DNA of 64,000 bases from DASPKM01 sp035628135 (GCA_035628135.1 DASPKM010000010.1:620001-684000), one strand, 5' to 3'. Positions 50,792 to 60,487 are shown, counted from the stretch's first letter. Notes: a model not told the origin generated them from the sequence alone. Translations and numbers: made by a program.

Positions 50792-51358
50792 TCAATCGCC
50801 CGACACCAGTTCCTGTCCGCCGACAGTGTCCTGGTCGTATATGAGGATATTCACTTTCCATGCCGAGGATTGGCGCACAAGGGAAAGCTCCACTTTTACT
50901 TTTTGCATGCCGCCCACAGCAGGCAGCATGTTGAACACTACGGAATGAAAGCGCTTTTCCTGCGCGGGTATTTCATATTGTCCATTAAGGATGTATGGCT
51001 TTTCGCCTTCTATTTTGATGATGGTGTTCCTTATTTGCGCAAACAAATCCTGGTATTTTTCCTTTGCTTCGTGGAAGCTCGACGATTCAAACAGCTCGGC
51101 CTTCCACGCCAATGCTGATTTGTTGGAAACATTATACCGCGTTACCACGCAGGAAAGCGCGCCGGGTATTTGTATATGTGACTGGTAATTGGTGGATTCC
51201 TGGCTTTCCAATAACAGCGATCCCCTGATGTTACGGAACTGATTGGGATAATCCCGGATCACTTTCTCGATGGCAGCATTGGTTTGGTTGGTAAAAACGC
51301 TCTGGCCGGTAACGTCCAGGCAAAGCAGCAGCGGTAGAAAAAAACCTAAGTTTTTCAT
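50792..51358 (-). CDS. Hypothetical secreted protein
   Basis: 188 residues from ATG 51356-51358 (MKNLGFFLPLLLCLDVTGQ), which gives a clean signal peptide; a longer frame upstream starts with residues that do not fit. The mature chain is a mixed alpha/beta protein with no family I know: ATEKVIRDY-like helix (AIEKVIRDYPNQFRNIRG), LLLESQESTNYQSHI, and a C-terminal VKVELSLVRQSSAWKVNILIYDQDTVGG. No cysteine motif beyond one CVV. It lies between the two barrel genes on the same strand, 105 bp upstream of the first barrel gene, and could be co-transcribed with it. Confidence 0.75.
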   Translation of the reverse strand: MKNLGFFLPLLLCLDVTGQSVFTNQTNAAIEKVIRDYPNQFRNIRGSLLLESQESTNYQSHIQIPGALSCVVTRYNVSNKSALAWKAELFESSSFHEAKEKYQDLFAQIRNTIIKIEGEKPYILNGQYEIPAQEKRFHSVVFNMLPAVGGMQKVKVELSLVRQSSAWKVNILIYDQDTVGGQELVSGD

Positions 51359-51520
51359 TTGGTCGGAATTTGTTACCTCTAAAATAACACATGCCTGCCG
51401 CTTATACAATAAGCGTTATTGAAAACGATTTTTTAACACCTCGCCTCAAAATAAACCCATTAAAAATGCGTTGTTTTGTATTACGGCCGTAAAATTTTAA
51501 ACCTTCAATACCCAATATCA

Positions 51521-51688
51521 ATGGAAAAGAACAATATGTACTACGATACGCATAAGGCTAAGATCCTCAGGGATCTGTACAAGCCTTCTCCTAACCTGGC
51601 GCGTTTCATCAAGAGCTTGTTTACGGTTGTGATATCCGGTAAGTCCCCGCTTGGGAATTCAGCGGCTCAAAAGCGTAAATTTCACTGA
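51521..51688 (+). CDS. Small basic protein, 55 residues, unknown function
   Basis: Starts at ATG 51521 (MEKNNMYYDTHKAKILRDLY), preferred over the in-frame ATG 45 bp upstream. The chain is rich in Lys/Arg with a predicted amphipathic or weakly hydrophobic middle (NLARFIKSLFTVVISGK) and a basic end (AAQKRKFH). No cysteine or known motif. It is the only plus-strand gene between two minus-strand barrels, and a good Rho-independent terminator follows 66 bp after its stop, which supports a real transcription unit. A TTGTTTTG sequence at 51471-51478, one base from the -7 consensus, may be its promoter. Function unknown. Confidence 0.55.
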   Translation: MEKNNMYYDTHKAKILRDLYKPSPNLARFIKSLFTVVISGKSPLGNSAAQKRKFH

Positions 51689-51753
51689 TTTTCCGAATTA
51701 TTTGCTTTCCATAACTCTTAGCACTTACCTCTGAAACCACTACGTATGTGCTG

Positions 51754-51780
51754 GCCTCGCCGCAAGGCGGGGCATTTTTA
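51754..51780 (+). terminator. Rho-independent terminator after the 55-residue gene
   Basis: GCCTCGCC (51754-51761), tetraloop GCAA, GGCGGGGC (51766-51773), then ATTTTTA. The 8-bp stem holds one T-G pair and a GNRA loop, which is very stable. The T-run lies on the plus strand only, so it serves the plus-strand small gene, not the convergent barrel gene. Confidence 0.82.
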
Positions 51781-51853
51781 ATTACAGAGATCATAGATTC
51801 TTAAAATGATCGAGGGATTGCACAGATTAATGCAAATGGATATATTATAATCC

Positions 51854-54715
51854 TCAATTTCCTCTCCGCATTTGCTCTGCTCCGCGTTGAAACTGCCGCG
51901 GCGCCTGCTGCCCACGCTGTGGTTGGCCCGCCCTGTTTAAATTGTACATAAAGCTGAGCATGAAATAACGCTTCAATACCATCGTGCGGGTATCTACAAT
52001 ATAATTATCGCCCACCGACCTGCTGATGCTTTGATTCTGATTCAAAATATCATTTACTGAAAACCTGATCTCCCCATTCTTCTTCTTAAATATCTGCTGT
52101 GCTATATAAGCATTCAATAAAGGAAGCGACTGGTTAAATCCCTCGGCCATGCCGGTACTGATGCGGTAGTCAAAATCAACAGAGAACACGGTGTTTGTCT
52201 TGGTGGTATAGCCCGCATCCACCGAATAGGTTTGTGTATAATAGTCGTTGTTCAAATTCTCCTGCACCGAGTACGTGGCCTTGTTATACGATAACGATGC
52301 ATTCAACCCCATATTGAACTTTTGCTTAATGTCGAGGTTAATGCCCACCGTTTGCGTAATGCCCAGGTTGTTCAATACATTCTTTTGCTTGTTCAGCAGG
52401 TTTACGTCGCGGCTGTAACTGATGGAGTTGTTGAAATTAAGATTGCCGCCTTTGAACTTTCCCTTTAAAGGCAAGCCCAATGTGATAAATGAAGAGGTGC
52501 TGAACATTCCGTTCATGTTCACCGGCCTCGATAGCTGTACACCTTTGCCGAGCGTATCGATGCTGTTCACGATCTTGTTTGAAGTTTGCTCAAAGCGCAG
52601 GTTTGCTGAAACGAATTTAAAGCTAGCCGGGTTGAACGAGTTGAAGTTAACACTGATGCTGTTGCTGAACTCCTGCCTCAAGTTAGGATTGCCCGTGCGT
52701 ACATACAAGGGGTCTGAAAAATCAGGAACGTCCTGCAACTGCGAAATGCTCGGCTGATTGGTACGGCCGCGATAATTGATGCGCAGGGTTTTTGTTTTGC
52801 TGAAAATGTAATTGAAATTAGCCGTCGGAAAGAAATTGGTAAAGTTTTGACTGGTATTGGTAATAGTATCAGGAAGGTTCACTCTTTTCCTGCGGCTGTA
52901 ACTCGAAAGCTCCGATAACTGCAAGCCCACACCGAGCTGGAAATTATATTTTGTCGCCTGCACGCGAAAGTTGGTACCCAAGCGGTGCGAAATGTAATCA
53001 TTCTCGAAATAGTTGGTCTGCGAAGGGTTCACCTGGTCGTGCAGCCCTGTGGAAGGATTAAAATCAAAAGCCCTGCGGTCTGATTTACTACGGTTATTGG
53101 TATACGCGTAGTTTAACTCAAGAATCTTGTTCCTGCCTATCGGCTCCGTGTACGATGAACTAACAACATTATTATTAGACCTTGTGTCCTGGAAGGTTTT
53201 CAGGTCCTGGTTGCTTTTGCGCGCCACCGAGCTGTCTGGGTTATAAAAAGTATACGGCGCAAAGTTGATGCCTTCGCCTTCACTGCGGTTAATTGAATTG
53301 TTCAGCCCAAGGGTGAACGTTCTTCCCGGCTTGCCAAACCTGTGCCGGTATAGCAGGTTATTGTTCAGGTTTATGCCATCGCGCTCATAAATGTTCCTGG
53401 TAACACCGTCAAGCGCAAGAAAATCCGCGCCCGGTTTAATGGCCCTGGTGGAAATGGTATCCCTGCTTTCCGTTTCGGAATGCTGTATGGTAAACGTTGG
53501 TGTATACAACAGGGAGTTCATGGAATCGATATAGTATTCCATGCGCAGGTTAAAGCGATGGTTTTGATTTTGGGTGCGCGACACGCTGAACTGGTCCTGG
53601 TTGGCAACGGAATCGTTGGAAAAAAAGCTTTGCCTCAGGCTGCTGCGTTCGGAACGGGTATCGCTGTTGGAAAAGAAGTAGCTGCCCGTTACATCTACTT
53701 TAGTGCCCCATTTGTCGGAGTAGTTTAGTCCCGATGAAAATGCTTTGGATATGCCTCCCCCGCCTCCGCCACTCAATCCGCCCATTCCTCCCATGCGCAT
53801 CATGGCTGGCATTGCACCACCAACCGGGCCACGCGAACCCATGCCACCCATATTGCTTACGATATCGCTGAACGAAAAATTTTGCTTGTTTACGTTATTG
53901 GACCCCGCCAGCACCGATATGCGGCGGTCGCCATTAAAGCGGTTAAAACTTAAACTGCTCTCATAACGGCCCTCGCTGCCAACACCTGCCATGGCGCGGC
54001 CGAAGTATCCCCTTTTTTTATCTTTTTTCAGTTTGATGTTAATGGCCTTGGTGCGGCTTCCATCGTCGATGCGGCTGAACTTGGCCTGGTCGCTCATATC
54101 GTCGAATACCTGCACCGATTCTATCATATCGGCCGTAATGTTCTTGGTGGCCAGCTTGGGATCGGTACCAAAGAATTCCTTGCCATCCACATACACTTTT
54201 GGAACGTCTTCGCCCTGGGCCTTTACATTGCCGTCCTTGTCTACTTGTACACCCGGCAATTTCTTCAATAGGTCTTCGGCGGTGGCATTGGGCTTGGTTT
54301 TAAACGAGCCCGCGCTGAACTCCACCGTATCGTTTTTAATGCTGATGGGAGGCCTTTCCACCACCACGGCCTCCAGCATCACGTTCTGCTTATCCATGTA
54401 AATGGTGCCGAAGTCAATCGACTTAAAGTCCTTTGATATCATGAATGTTTTGCTGAAAGGGCGGTAACCCTGGAAGGTGATGAGCACGCGGTACAGGCCG
54501 GTATCGAGGCCTTTTACCTGGAAATTGCCCTTTGCATCGGCAATAGCGAAGCTTACGGGGGTTGAATCCTTTGCCAGCATTACGGCAACCGTGGCTTCGC
54601 CCAGGTCTTGTTTAAACAGGGTATCCGTCACCTTTCCTTTAATGGCGCCATTGGCCTGCCCATATCCGGCATAACCAGCCAATCCTAATACCGCAAGCAG
54701 TAATAATTTCCTCAT
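51854..54715 (-). CDS. Outer-membrane beta-barrel protein with carboxypeptidase-like regulatory and plug-like domains (second copy)
   Basis: 953 residues, paralogue of the protein encoded at 47855-50686 with the same order: signal peptide (~1-19), CarboxypepD_reg-like domain (ANGAIKGKVTDTLFKQDLG), plug-like part (FKTKPNATAEDLLKKLPG, KVYVDGKEFFGTDPKLAT, RIDDGSRTKAINIKL), a Gly/Met-rich run (~285-325, with GGMGSRG, MMRMGGMGG and SGGGGGG), then a long beta-barrel. The C-terminus is basic and Gln/Arg-rich (GQQAPRQFQRGAEQMRRGN). The sequences diverge enough to make an old duplication. The Gly-rich run is longer here. Role: outer-membrane transport or adhesion; not assignable further. Confidence 0.92.
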   Translation of the reverse strand: MRKLLLLAVLGLAGYAGYGQANGAIKGKVTDTLFKQDLGEATVAVMLAKDSTPVSFAIADAKGNFQVKGLDTGLYRVLITFQGYRPFSKTFMISKDFKSIDFGTIYMDKQNVMLEAVVVERPPISIKNDTVEFSAGSFKTKPNATAEDLLKKLPGVQVDKDGNVKAQGEDVPKVYVDGKEFFGTDPKLATKNITADMIESVQVFDDMSDQAKFSRIDDGSRTKAINIKLKKDKKRGYFGRAMAGVGSEGRYESSLSFNRFNGDRRISVLAGSNNVNKQNFSFSDIVSNMGGMGSRGPVGGAMPAMMRMGGMGGLSGGGGGGISKAFSSGLNYSDKWGTKVDVTGSYFFSNSDTRSERSSLRQSFFSNDSVANQDQFSVSRTQNQNHRFNLRMEYYIDSMNSLLYTPTFTIQHSETESRDTISTRAIKPGADFLALDGVTRNIYERDGINLNNNLLYRHRFGKPGRTFTLGLNNSINRSEGEGINFAPYTFYNPDSSVARKSNQDLKTFQDTRSNNNVVSSSYTEPIGRNKILELNYAYTNNRSKSDRRAFDFNPSTGLHDQVNPSQTNYFENDYISHRLGTNFRVQATKYNFQLGVGLQLSELSSYSRRKRVNLPDTITNTSQNFTNFFPTANFNYIFSKTKTLRINYRGRTNQPSISQLQDVPDFSDPLYVRTGNPNLRQEFSNSISVNFNSFNPASFKFVSANLRFEQTSNKIVNSIDTLGKGVQLSRPVNMNGMFSTSSFITLGLPLKGKFKGGNLNFNNSISYSRDVNLLNKQKNVLNNLGITQTVGINLDIKQKFNMGLNASLSYNKATYSVQENLNNDYYTQTYSVDAGYTTKTNTVFSVDFDYRISTGMAEGFNQSLPLLNAYIAQQIFKKKNGEIRFSVNDILNQNQSISRSVGDNYIVDTRTMVLKRYFMLSFMYNLNRAGQPQRGQQAPRQFQRGAEQMRRGN

Positions 54716-54882
54716 ACAAATGACGGTAAGGGAGTTAAAATAATCTGTTTAGACGCCGATTCATGGGAGAAACTTGTACCAATGGTAAAAAAACCCTGGC
54801 TTCGGGAATTTCGAATTAGGGATAAAAATTCAGGCGGTTAACCGAACTTGTAAATGGTAGCAAGGCGCCACAACCTGCCACA

Positions 54883-57800
54883 TTAACTGAACAGGTACTC
54901 GACATCCTCGCGGCTTAGCGTCTTCACAAAGCCCTCGTCGTCGGTTATAAGGTCCTTGGCAAGGTTGCGTTTCTTATCCTGTAATTGCAGTATTTTATCT
55001 TCGATGGTGTCCTTGCAGATCATGCGGTAAGCAAAAATATTCTTCGTTTGTCCTATACGGTGAGTTCGGTCGATGGCCTGCTGCTCCACCGCGGGGTTCC
55101 ACCAGGGGTCAACGATATATACATAGTCGGCGGCAGTAAGGTTAAGACCCACGCCACCCGCTTTGAGCGAGATAAGGAATACGCGGCAGTTGTGGTCGTC
55201 CTGAAAGCGCCTGATGGCCTTCTCACGGTCAGGCGCAGACGTACTTCCATCGAAATATTCATAATCAACCCCAAGCTCCTTCAGTTTCTCTCTTATCAAT
55301 GCCAGCATTCCCAGGAATTGCGAGAATACCAGCGCCTTGTGGTCGCCAATGTTTTCCGCGATCTCCCTTCCCAACTCCTCGAGCTTAATGGAATTGTTCG
55401 GGAATTTTTCAGGCTCATTTAAAATAGCGGGAGAGTCGCAAATCTGGCGCAGCTTCATCAATCCCTGCAAAATGGTAAGCTGCGATTTTTGAATACCCTG
55501 CGCTTCGATGGTGCCCAGGATCTTATCGCGGTAATCATTGCGGTATGCGTCGTAAATATCGCGCTGGTCCTTCTCCATTTCACAAAACAGGATGGTCTCG
55601 GTTTTTTCCGGCAGGTCCTTGGCCACTTGTTCCTTGGTACGCCGCAAAATGAAAGGATATAACAGTTTGCGCAGGTGGTCCTTTCTGTCTTGCTCCCCGA
55701 ACTTGTCGATGGGTATGGCAAATTCCTGGCGAAAGAAGTCCATGCTGCCCAGCATGCCCGGGTTCAGGAAGTTCATTTGTGCAAATATGTCGAAGGTATT
55801 GTTCTGTAAAGGCGTACCGCTCATGCAAAGCCGGTTCTTGGTTTTTAACAGGCACGCGGCCCTTGCCACCTTGCTCGCAGGGTTCTTAATTGCCTGCGAC
55901 TCGTCTAACACCACATAATCAAATGGTATTTCCACCAGCATTTTAATGTCGCTGCGCAGGGTACCATAGGTGGTAATCACAACATTTACCTCGTTAAAAC
56001 GGTCTTTAACCCTGGTGCGGTCACCACCATGGTGAATATGATAGGTAAGCGAAGGCGTGAACTTCTTTATTTCATTTTCCCAGTTAAATATCAGCGTAGT
56101 GGGACAAACAACTAATGCCCTAAGGTTGCCGTGCTCCTGCGCATAATGCTCAAGGTAGCTAAGGGCCTGCACGGTTTTACCCAAACCCATGTCATCGGCC
56201 AATATGCCACCCCAACCTATCTCCTGCAGGTAATTGAGCCAATGAAATCCGTGCACCTGGTAAGGGCGCAATATAGGATCGAGATGACTGGGAACAGGAA
56301 TTTCCCTGATGGTCTTGAACTTGCGCAACTGATCATACTTTTCTTCCAGCTGCACGATCAGCTCTTCCTCATCGCGGTTCTCATACAATTCATCCACAAC
56401 GCTCAGGTGGTACTTGGATAAGCGGAGCTGGTTTTGCCTGCTTTCACCCACGCGGAACAGGAGGGAGTATTTCCTGATCCATTCTTCGGGCAGCACGCCT
56501 AACGTACCATCGGCAAGCTGCACCACCTGTTGTTTATTGGACAGTGCCTTCTTTACATCGGCAATGCTTACTTTCTGTTCGCCAAAGACAATTTCCACCT
56601 TTGCGTCGAACCAATCCGTATGGCTGCTGATGTACACTTTTGTTTGCGGCTTGGCGGTATTGAAGCGGAAGTTTTTCAACGCGTCAAATCCCATTACCGG
56701 CACCTTCATGTCCTTCATGGCGTCCACAAACAAAAAGAACCAGTTGTTCTTCAACACTTCGTTGCCTTTCAACGCAAGGCTTAAAGAACCATCGGGACGA
56801 ATGAAATGCGAATGCAGCGATTCCAGCTTTTTTACAAATTGCAACTCAGTGGCTCTATCGCGCTTTACCATCAGCACCTTGCCATTGTTCGGTATTACCA
56901 GCTCGTCTTTGCCGCCGGGTTTCGTTTCGTATCCTTTATAAGTGAATATCGGCTGAAACAGCAGGTAATCGCCCTTTTCCTGCAGGAACACTTTCTTTTC
57001 AGGATCACCATCTTTTACTTCGCTCACCAGGGCCTTATCGAACCGCACCTGGTAATTTCTTGTCAAGGGTAATACAAACTGCTGCAGTTGCTGCGGCCAC
57101 TCTTCGTTATTGAACCGCATCCGGCCATCGGGCAAAAACTTTTGCACCAGCAGCACGTCGGTTTCATTTTCCCATTGGTACAGCGAGCCATTGTAAAAGA
57201 ACAGCAGTGTTCCGTTCAATTTATTTTCTGAAACCTCCACCTGCACGCCTTGTATCAACACATAACAGGTTACCGTTACGCCGTCTTTATCCGGGATAAC
57301 CGAAAACTGGGGCACCAGGGTTTCGGGTTGCAGCAGCAGGGGTTTTAGGTGTTCGGTCTTCAGCGTTTTTTTGCCGTTGAGGTAAAACACCAATGGATTG
57401 GAGTTTACTTCACCGTATAATTTTTTCAGCTTGGGATGCATGAACTCCACTACCAGTTGCCGGGTTTCGTCCGGCATGTCATCGGTTTCGTGGTGAATGA
57501 TGTTTTCCCAGATGCCGCTGAACGGCGAGTTCCTGTTGAGGTATTTTGTTACTTCTGCTTCCTGCAGCTTGCGCAGGCTTGCAATAAGCTGGCGGTCGGA
57601 TTCGGAGAATGAAGTGGTATCTACAAACTTGGTGAGGTCCAGCTTTTCAACTTTTCCTACAAAGGAATTTTGATCGTCATTGGTTTCGCCGGTCACAGCT
57701 TCCAGCACAAAACCGGGGAAAGTATTTTGGTTGAAATTGAATACTACTCCTACTTTTTGCGAAGAGAGCGCCTGTTGGTCCTCGGTTTCGGAAGGCGGAT

Positions 57801-58653
57801 TGGTATCCTGCATTACCAACGATGGTTCAGCCTGTTTTTTGCGGGCCGCTGCTTCCAAAGGATTAACGCGTTTAATAGATGGGTCCAATACGCGCAGGAA
57901 TGGCTTACCGTCTTTATAGCTGAACTCGAACTTGCCTTCCAGGTCGTCGCTAAGCGTGTAACCATAAGCTTCGAGCAATTTATTCTTTTCCTTATCCCAG
58001 TTGCGGATGGTATCGAAGTAATAGGGGCCGTAGGCGTGCAGCAGTTGAAGGAACACGATCACTTTAGGCAGGCAAAGCGGGTGTGCGGTGTCAACATAAT
58101 CGCAGCTTGTGTCGAAGTTGCGTTCTTCGTTCTTGCGCAGCACTACTTTATAATCCGTACCGTTGATGGTTACGGTGGCTTGTACTACTTCATCCTTTGC
58201 GTATTCTATATTGGCTCTTTGCGTGCGCAGGTATTGCTCTGCTTCTGTAAGCGATTCAGGGCTGCACAATACACGGATAGACTTGAGGTCGATGAACTTC
58301 ATCTTTACCACTGTATGGCGTTGGTCGTATTCTACTTCCTCCGCCTTCAGCATGTTCTTGTCCAGCATTTCCTGCAGTTGTATCAGCGCGGCAGCCTCGT
58401 GCCGGCAGATATCGCCCAGGTTATAGGGGCAGCTGCACCGTACTGAAAGTGTTTTGGGATCTTTGAATTTCTGGATGCTGACCCGGTAGTAAGTAGAATA
58501 GCTATCGTCGCGTACGCGGAAGCTGATGCCGTCCAGCAGTTCATCGTATTCTATCAATTCCACAAAACCAATGGCATGTATCTTCTTGCCTCTGCGGATC
58601 ACTTCGTCCGTTCCATTGGTGTACACATATTTTATTAAATGGGGTAGCGCCAT
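54883..58653 (-). CDS. SNF2-family helicase with N-terminal SWIM zinc finger
   Basis: 1256 residues. The SWIM finger is CSCPYNLGDICRH (Cys73, Cys75, Cys83, His85). A ~700-residue middle of mixed structure, specific to bacterial SNF2 proteins, follows. The ATPase core lies in the C-terminal ~450 residues: Walker A DDMGLGKTVQAL (~residue 819), Walker B DESQAIKNP (~920), LCMSGTPLQNNTFDIFAQMNFL, and the second RecA half with SLKAGGVGLNLTAADYV and QQAIDRTHRIGQ. Such proteins translocate on double-stranded DNA and may remodel nucleoprotein or help RNA polymerase recycle; the bacterial role is not settled. It stands as a single-gene unit, divergent from the M28 peptidase gene. Confidence 0.94.
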   Translation of the reverse strand: MALPHLIKYVYTNGTDEVIRRGKKIHAIGFVELIEYDELLDGISFRVRDDSYSTYYRVSIQKFKDPKTLSVRCSCPYNLGDICRHEAAALIQLQEMLDKNMLKAEEVEYDQRHTVVKMKFIDLKSIRVLCSPESLTEAEQYLRTQRANIEYAKDEVVQATVTINGTDYKVVLRKNEERNFDTSCDYVDTAHPLCLPKVIVFLQLLHAYGPYYFDTIRNWDKEKNKLLEAYGYTLSDDLEGKFEFSYKDGKPFLRVLDPSIKRVNPLEAAARKKQAEPSLVMQDTNPPSETEDQQALSSQKVGVVFNFNQNTFPGFVLEAVTGETNDDQNSFVGKVEKLDLTKFVDTTSFSESDRQLIASLRKLQEAEVTKYLNRNSPFSGIWENIIHHETDDMPDETRQLVVEFMHPKLKKLYGEVNSNPLVFYLNGKKTLKTEHLKPLLLQPETLVPQFSVIPDKDGVTVTCYVLIQGVQVEVSENKLNGTLLFFYNGSLYQWENETDVLLVQKFLPDGRMRFNNEEWPQQLQQFVLPLTRNYQVRFDKALVSEVKDGDPEKKVFLQEKGDYLLFQPIFTYKGYETKPGGKDELVIPNNGKVLMVKRDRATELQFVKKLESLHSHFIRPDGSLSLALKGNEVLKNNWFFLFVDAMKDMKVPVMGFDALKNFRFNTAKPQTKVYISSHTDWFDAKVEIVFGEQKVSIADVKKALSNKQQVVQLADGTLGVLPEEWIRKYSLLFRVGESRQNQLRLSKYHLSVVDELYENRDEEELIVQLEEKYDQLRKFKTIREIPVPSHLDPILRPYQVHGFHWLNYLQEIGWGGILADDMGLGKTVQALSYLEHYAQEHGNLRALVVCPTTLIFNWENEIKKFTPSLTYHIHHGGDRTRVKDRFNEVNVVITTYGTLRSDIKMLVEIPFDYVVLDESQAIKNPASKVARAACLLKTKNRLCMSGTPLQNNTFDIFAQMNFLNPGMLGSMDFFRQEFAIPIDKFGEQDRKDHLRKLLYPFILRRTKEQVAKDLPEKTETILFCEMEKDQRDIYDAYRNDYRDKILGTIEAQGIQKSQLTILQGLMKLRQICDSPAILNEPEKFPNNSIKLEELGREIAENIGDHKALVFSQFLGMLALIREKLKELGVDYEYFDGSTSAPDREKAIRRFQDDHNCRVFLISLKAGGVGLNLTAADYVYIVDPWWNPAVEQQAIDRTHRIGQTKNIFAYRMICKDTIEDKILQLQDKKRNLAKDLITDDEGFVKTLSREDVEYLFS

Positions 58654-58685
58654 GCAATTTTCACTGATCAGGAAAAACCAATCTG

Positions 58686-58693
58686 CAAAAGTA
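58686..58693 (-). promoter_or_regulatory. Candidate -7 promoter element for the SNF2 gene
   Basis: TACTTTTG on the minus strand matches TAnnTTTG and ends 32 nt before the ATG at 58653. The identical octamer precedes the M16 operon at 36293. Confidence 0.45.
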
Positions 58694-58793
58694 AACTAAA
58701 AGCCTCCATATTTGGACAGGCGTTTAAATTAATTTTCAGTTTAATTTTTACTAAATATGGCAGGCTTTTTACCGTGTAAACAACTGTGCATGT

Positions 58794-58801
58794 TAATTTT
58801 G
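58794..58801 (+). promoter_or_regulatory. Candidate -7 promoter element for the M28 peptidase gene
   Basis: TAATTTTG matches TAnnTTTG exactly and ends 24 nt before the ATG at 58826. It is the same octamer as in front of mqnC. Confidence 0.45.
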
Positions 58802-58825
58802 CATCTTTAGCACTAAATTTTACCG

Positions 58826-60487
58826 ATGAAGCCTACTTTCCTGCGCACGGCTTTGATGCCGGCTGTTTTATGTGCCGGCCTGCTTTCCCATGGCCAGAAA
58901 TTGAAAAAAGCCGACAAAGCCGCTATCAAACAGATAGAAGCACATATTACTTACCTGGCCGACGATAAGCTGGAGGGGCGCAGGGCGGGCACCAGAGGAG
59001 AACAGCTTGCAAGCGAATACATAAGCAAACAATTTGCGGCGGCAGGACTGCAGCCAAAAGGCGATAACAATGGCTGGCTGCAGGCCTTCGACATCAACGA
59101 TGGTAAAGAAGTAAAACCATCATCCCACTTCATTATCAATGGCAACGACCTTAAGCTGGCCACCGATTACTTTCCCCTGGCCTTCAGCCCAAATGGCAGC
59201 CTGGAAGCCATGCCGGCAGTGGCTTTGCCAGAGCAAGGCATGCCCTGGTTCGTTGACCTTAAGGACTGGCTGGAGGAAAATAAGGACAACCCCCATTTTG
59301 ACCTGGAGGCAAGAATAAAGCAGAAAGCAGCCGATATCAAGGCAAAAGGCGCCTCCGCCCTGGTGATCTATAACACGTCCTCCATCGACGATAAGCTGTC
59401 GTTCAATCCAAAAGACCGTTCCGCCTTGTCAGACGTTATTGTTTTACATCTGTCGAAGGATGCGGCAAAAAAATTCCTGTCCGATGCTTCCGCTTCGCTG
59501 GACGTAAAGATCAGGGTAGAGATCGGCGAGAAAAAACGTACCGGCAATAATGTTGTCGGGTACATCGATAATGGCGCACCTACCACTGTAATACTCGGTG
59601 CACACTACGACCACCTGGGTTATGGAGAAGATGGCAACTCCATGCTGCGCAACAACACTAGGCAGATTCACAATGGCGCCGACGACAATGCCAGCGGCAT
59701 CGCCGCATTGATAGAGCTGGCAGGCATGCTTAAAAAATCCAGGCTTACCGCGAACAATTATCTCTTCATTGCATTTTCGGGTGAAGAATTGGGATTATAT
59801 GGATCGAAGCATTTTACAGAGAATCCCACGGTCAATATCTCTACCGCCAATTACATGATCAATATGGACATGGTGGGCAGGTTAAACGACTCCAGCAAGG
59901 TGCTTACAGTAGGCGGCATCGGAACGTCTCCAACCTGGGTGAGCACTTTGTCCTCTATTCCCCATAAATATTTTACCATCAAATACGATTCAAGCGGCAC
60001 CGGCCCCAGTGATCATACTTCATTTTACAGGAAAGACATCCCCGTGCTTTTCTTTTTTACCGGTCTGCACATGGACTATCACAGGCCCACCGATGATGCG
60101 GACAAGATCAATTATACCGGTGCGCTTATGATCATCCGGTACATTTACAGCATCATCGAAAAAAATAACCGTCCTTCCGCAAAGCTAGCTTTTACAAAAA
60201 CGAGGGAGGCGCAAACTACTACGTCTGCCAGGTTTAGCGTAAGCATGGGCATTATGCCCGATTACACTTTCAGCGGCGCCGGCGTGCGGGTAGATGGTGT
60301 AAGCGAGGGAAGGCCTGCGCAGAAAGCGGGATTAAAAACCGGCGACATAGTGATACAGTTGGGTGAGCACGCGGTTTCGTCGATGGAGACTTATATGCAG
60401 GCGCTGGGTAAATTTAAAAAAGGTGATATTGCGAAAGTGAAATACAAGCGCGGCAACGAAACTTTGGAAACCACGGTTCAGTTTTGA
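58826..60487 (+). CDS. M28 family zinc aminopeptidase with PA and PDZ domains
   Basis: 553 residues with a signal peptide (TFLRTALMPAVLCAGLLSHGQ). A protease-associated (PA) insert spans about residues 110-245 (KAKGASALVIYNTSSI). The catalytic M28 domain shows the two-zinc ligands: ILGAHYDHLGYGED (His), NGADDNASGIAAL (bridging Asp), FSGEELGLYGSKHF (catalytic Glu plus ligand Glu), INMDMVGRLN (Asp) and LHMDYHRPTDDADKIN (His). The last ~90 residues are a PDZ domain (GVRVDGVSEGRPAQKAGLKTGDIVIQLGEH). The enzyme removes N-terminal residues from peptides in the periplasm. It is the only gene of its unit and is divergent from the SNF2 gene. Confidence 0.95.
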   Translation: MKPTFLRTALMPAVLCAGLLSHGQKLKKADKAAIKQIEAHITYLADDKLEGRRAGTRGEQLASEYISKQFAAAGLQPKGDNNGWLQAFDINDGKEVKPSSHFIINGNDLKLATDYFPLAFSPNGSLEAMPAVALPEQGMPWFVDLKDWLEENKDNPHFDLEARIKQKAADIKAKGASALVIYNTSSIDDKLSFNPKDRSALSDVIVLHLSKDAAKKFLSDASASLDVKIRVEIGEKKRTGNNVVGYIDNGAPTTVILGAHYDHLGYGEDGNSMLRNNTRQIHNGADDNASGIAALIELAGMLKKSRLTANNYLFIAFSGEELGLYGSKHFTENPTVNISTANYMINMDMVGRLNDSSKVLTVGGIGTSPTWVSTLSSIPHKYFTIKYDSSGTGPSDHTSFYRKDIPVLFFFTGLHMDYHRPTDDADKINYTGALMIIRYIYSIIEKNNRPSAKLAFTKTREAQTTTSARFSVSMGIMPDYTFSGAGVRVDGVSEGRPAQKAGLKTGDIVIQLGEHAVSSMETYMQALGKFKKGDIAKVKYKRGNETLETTVQF

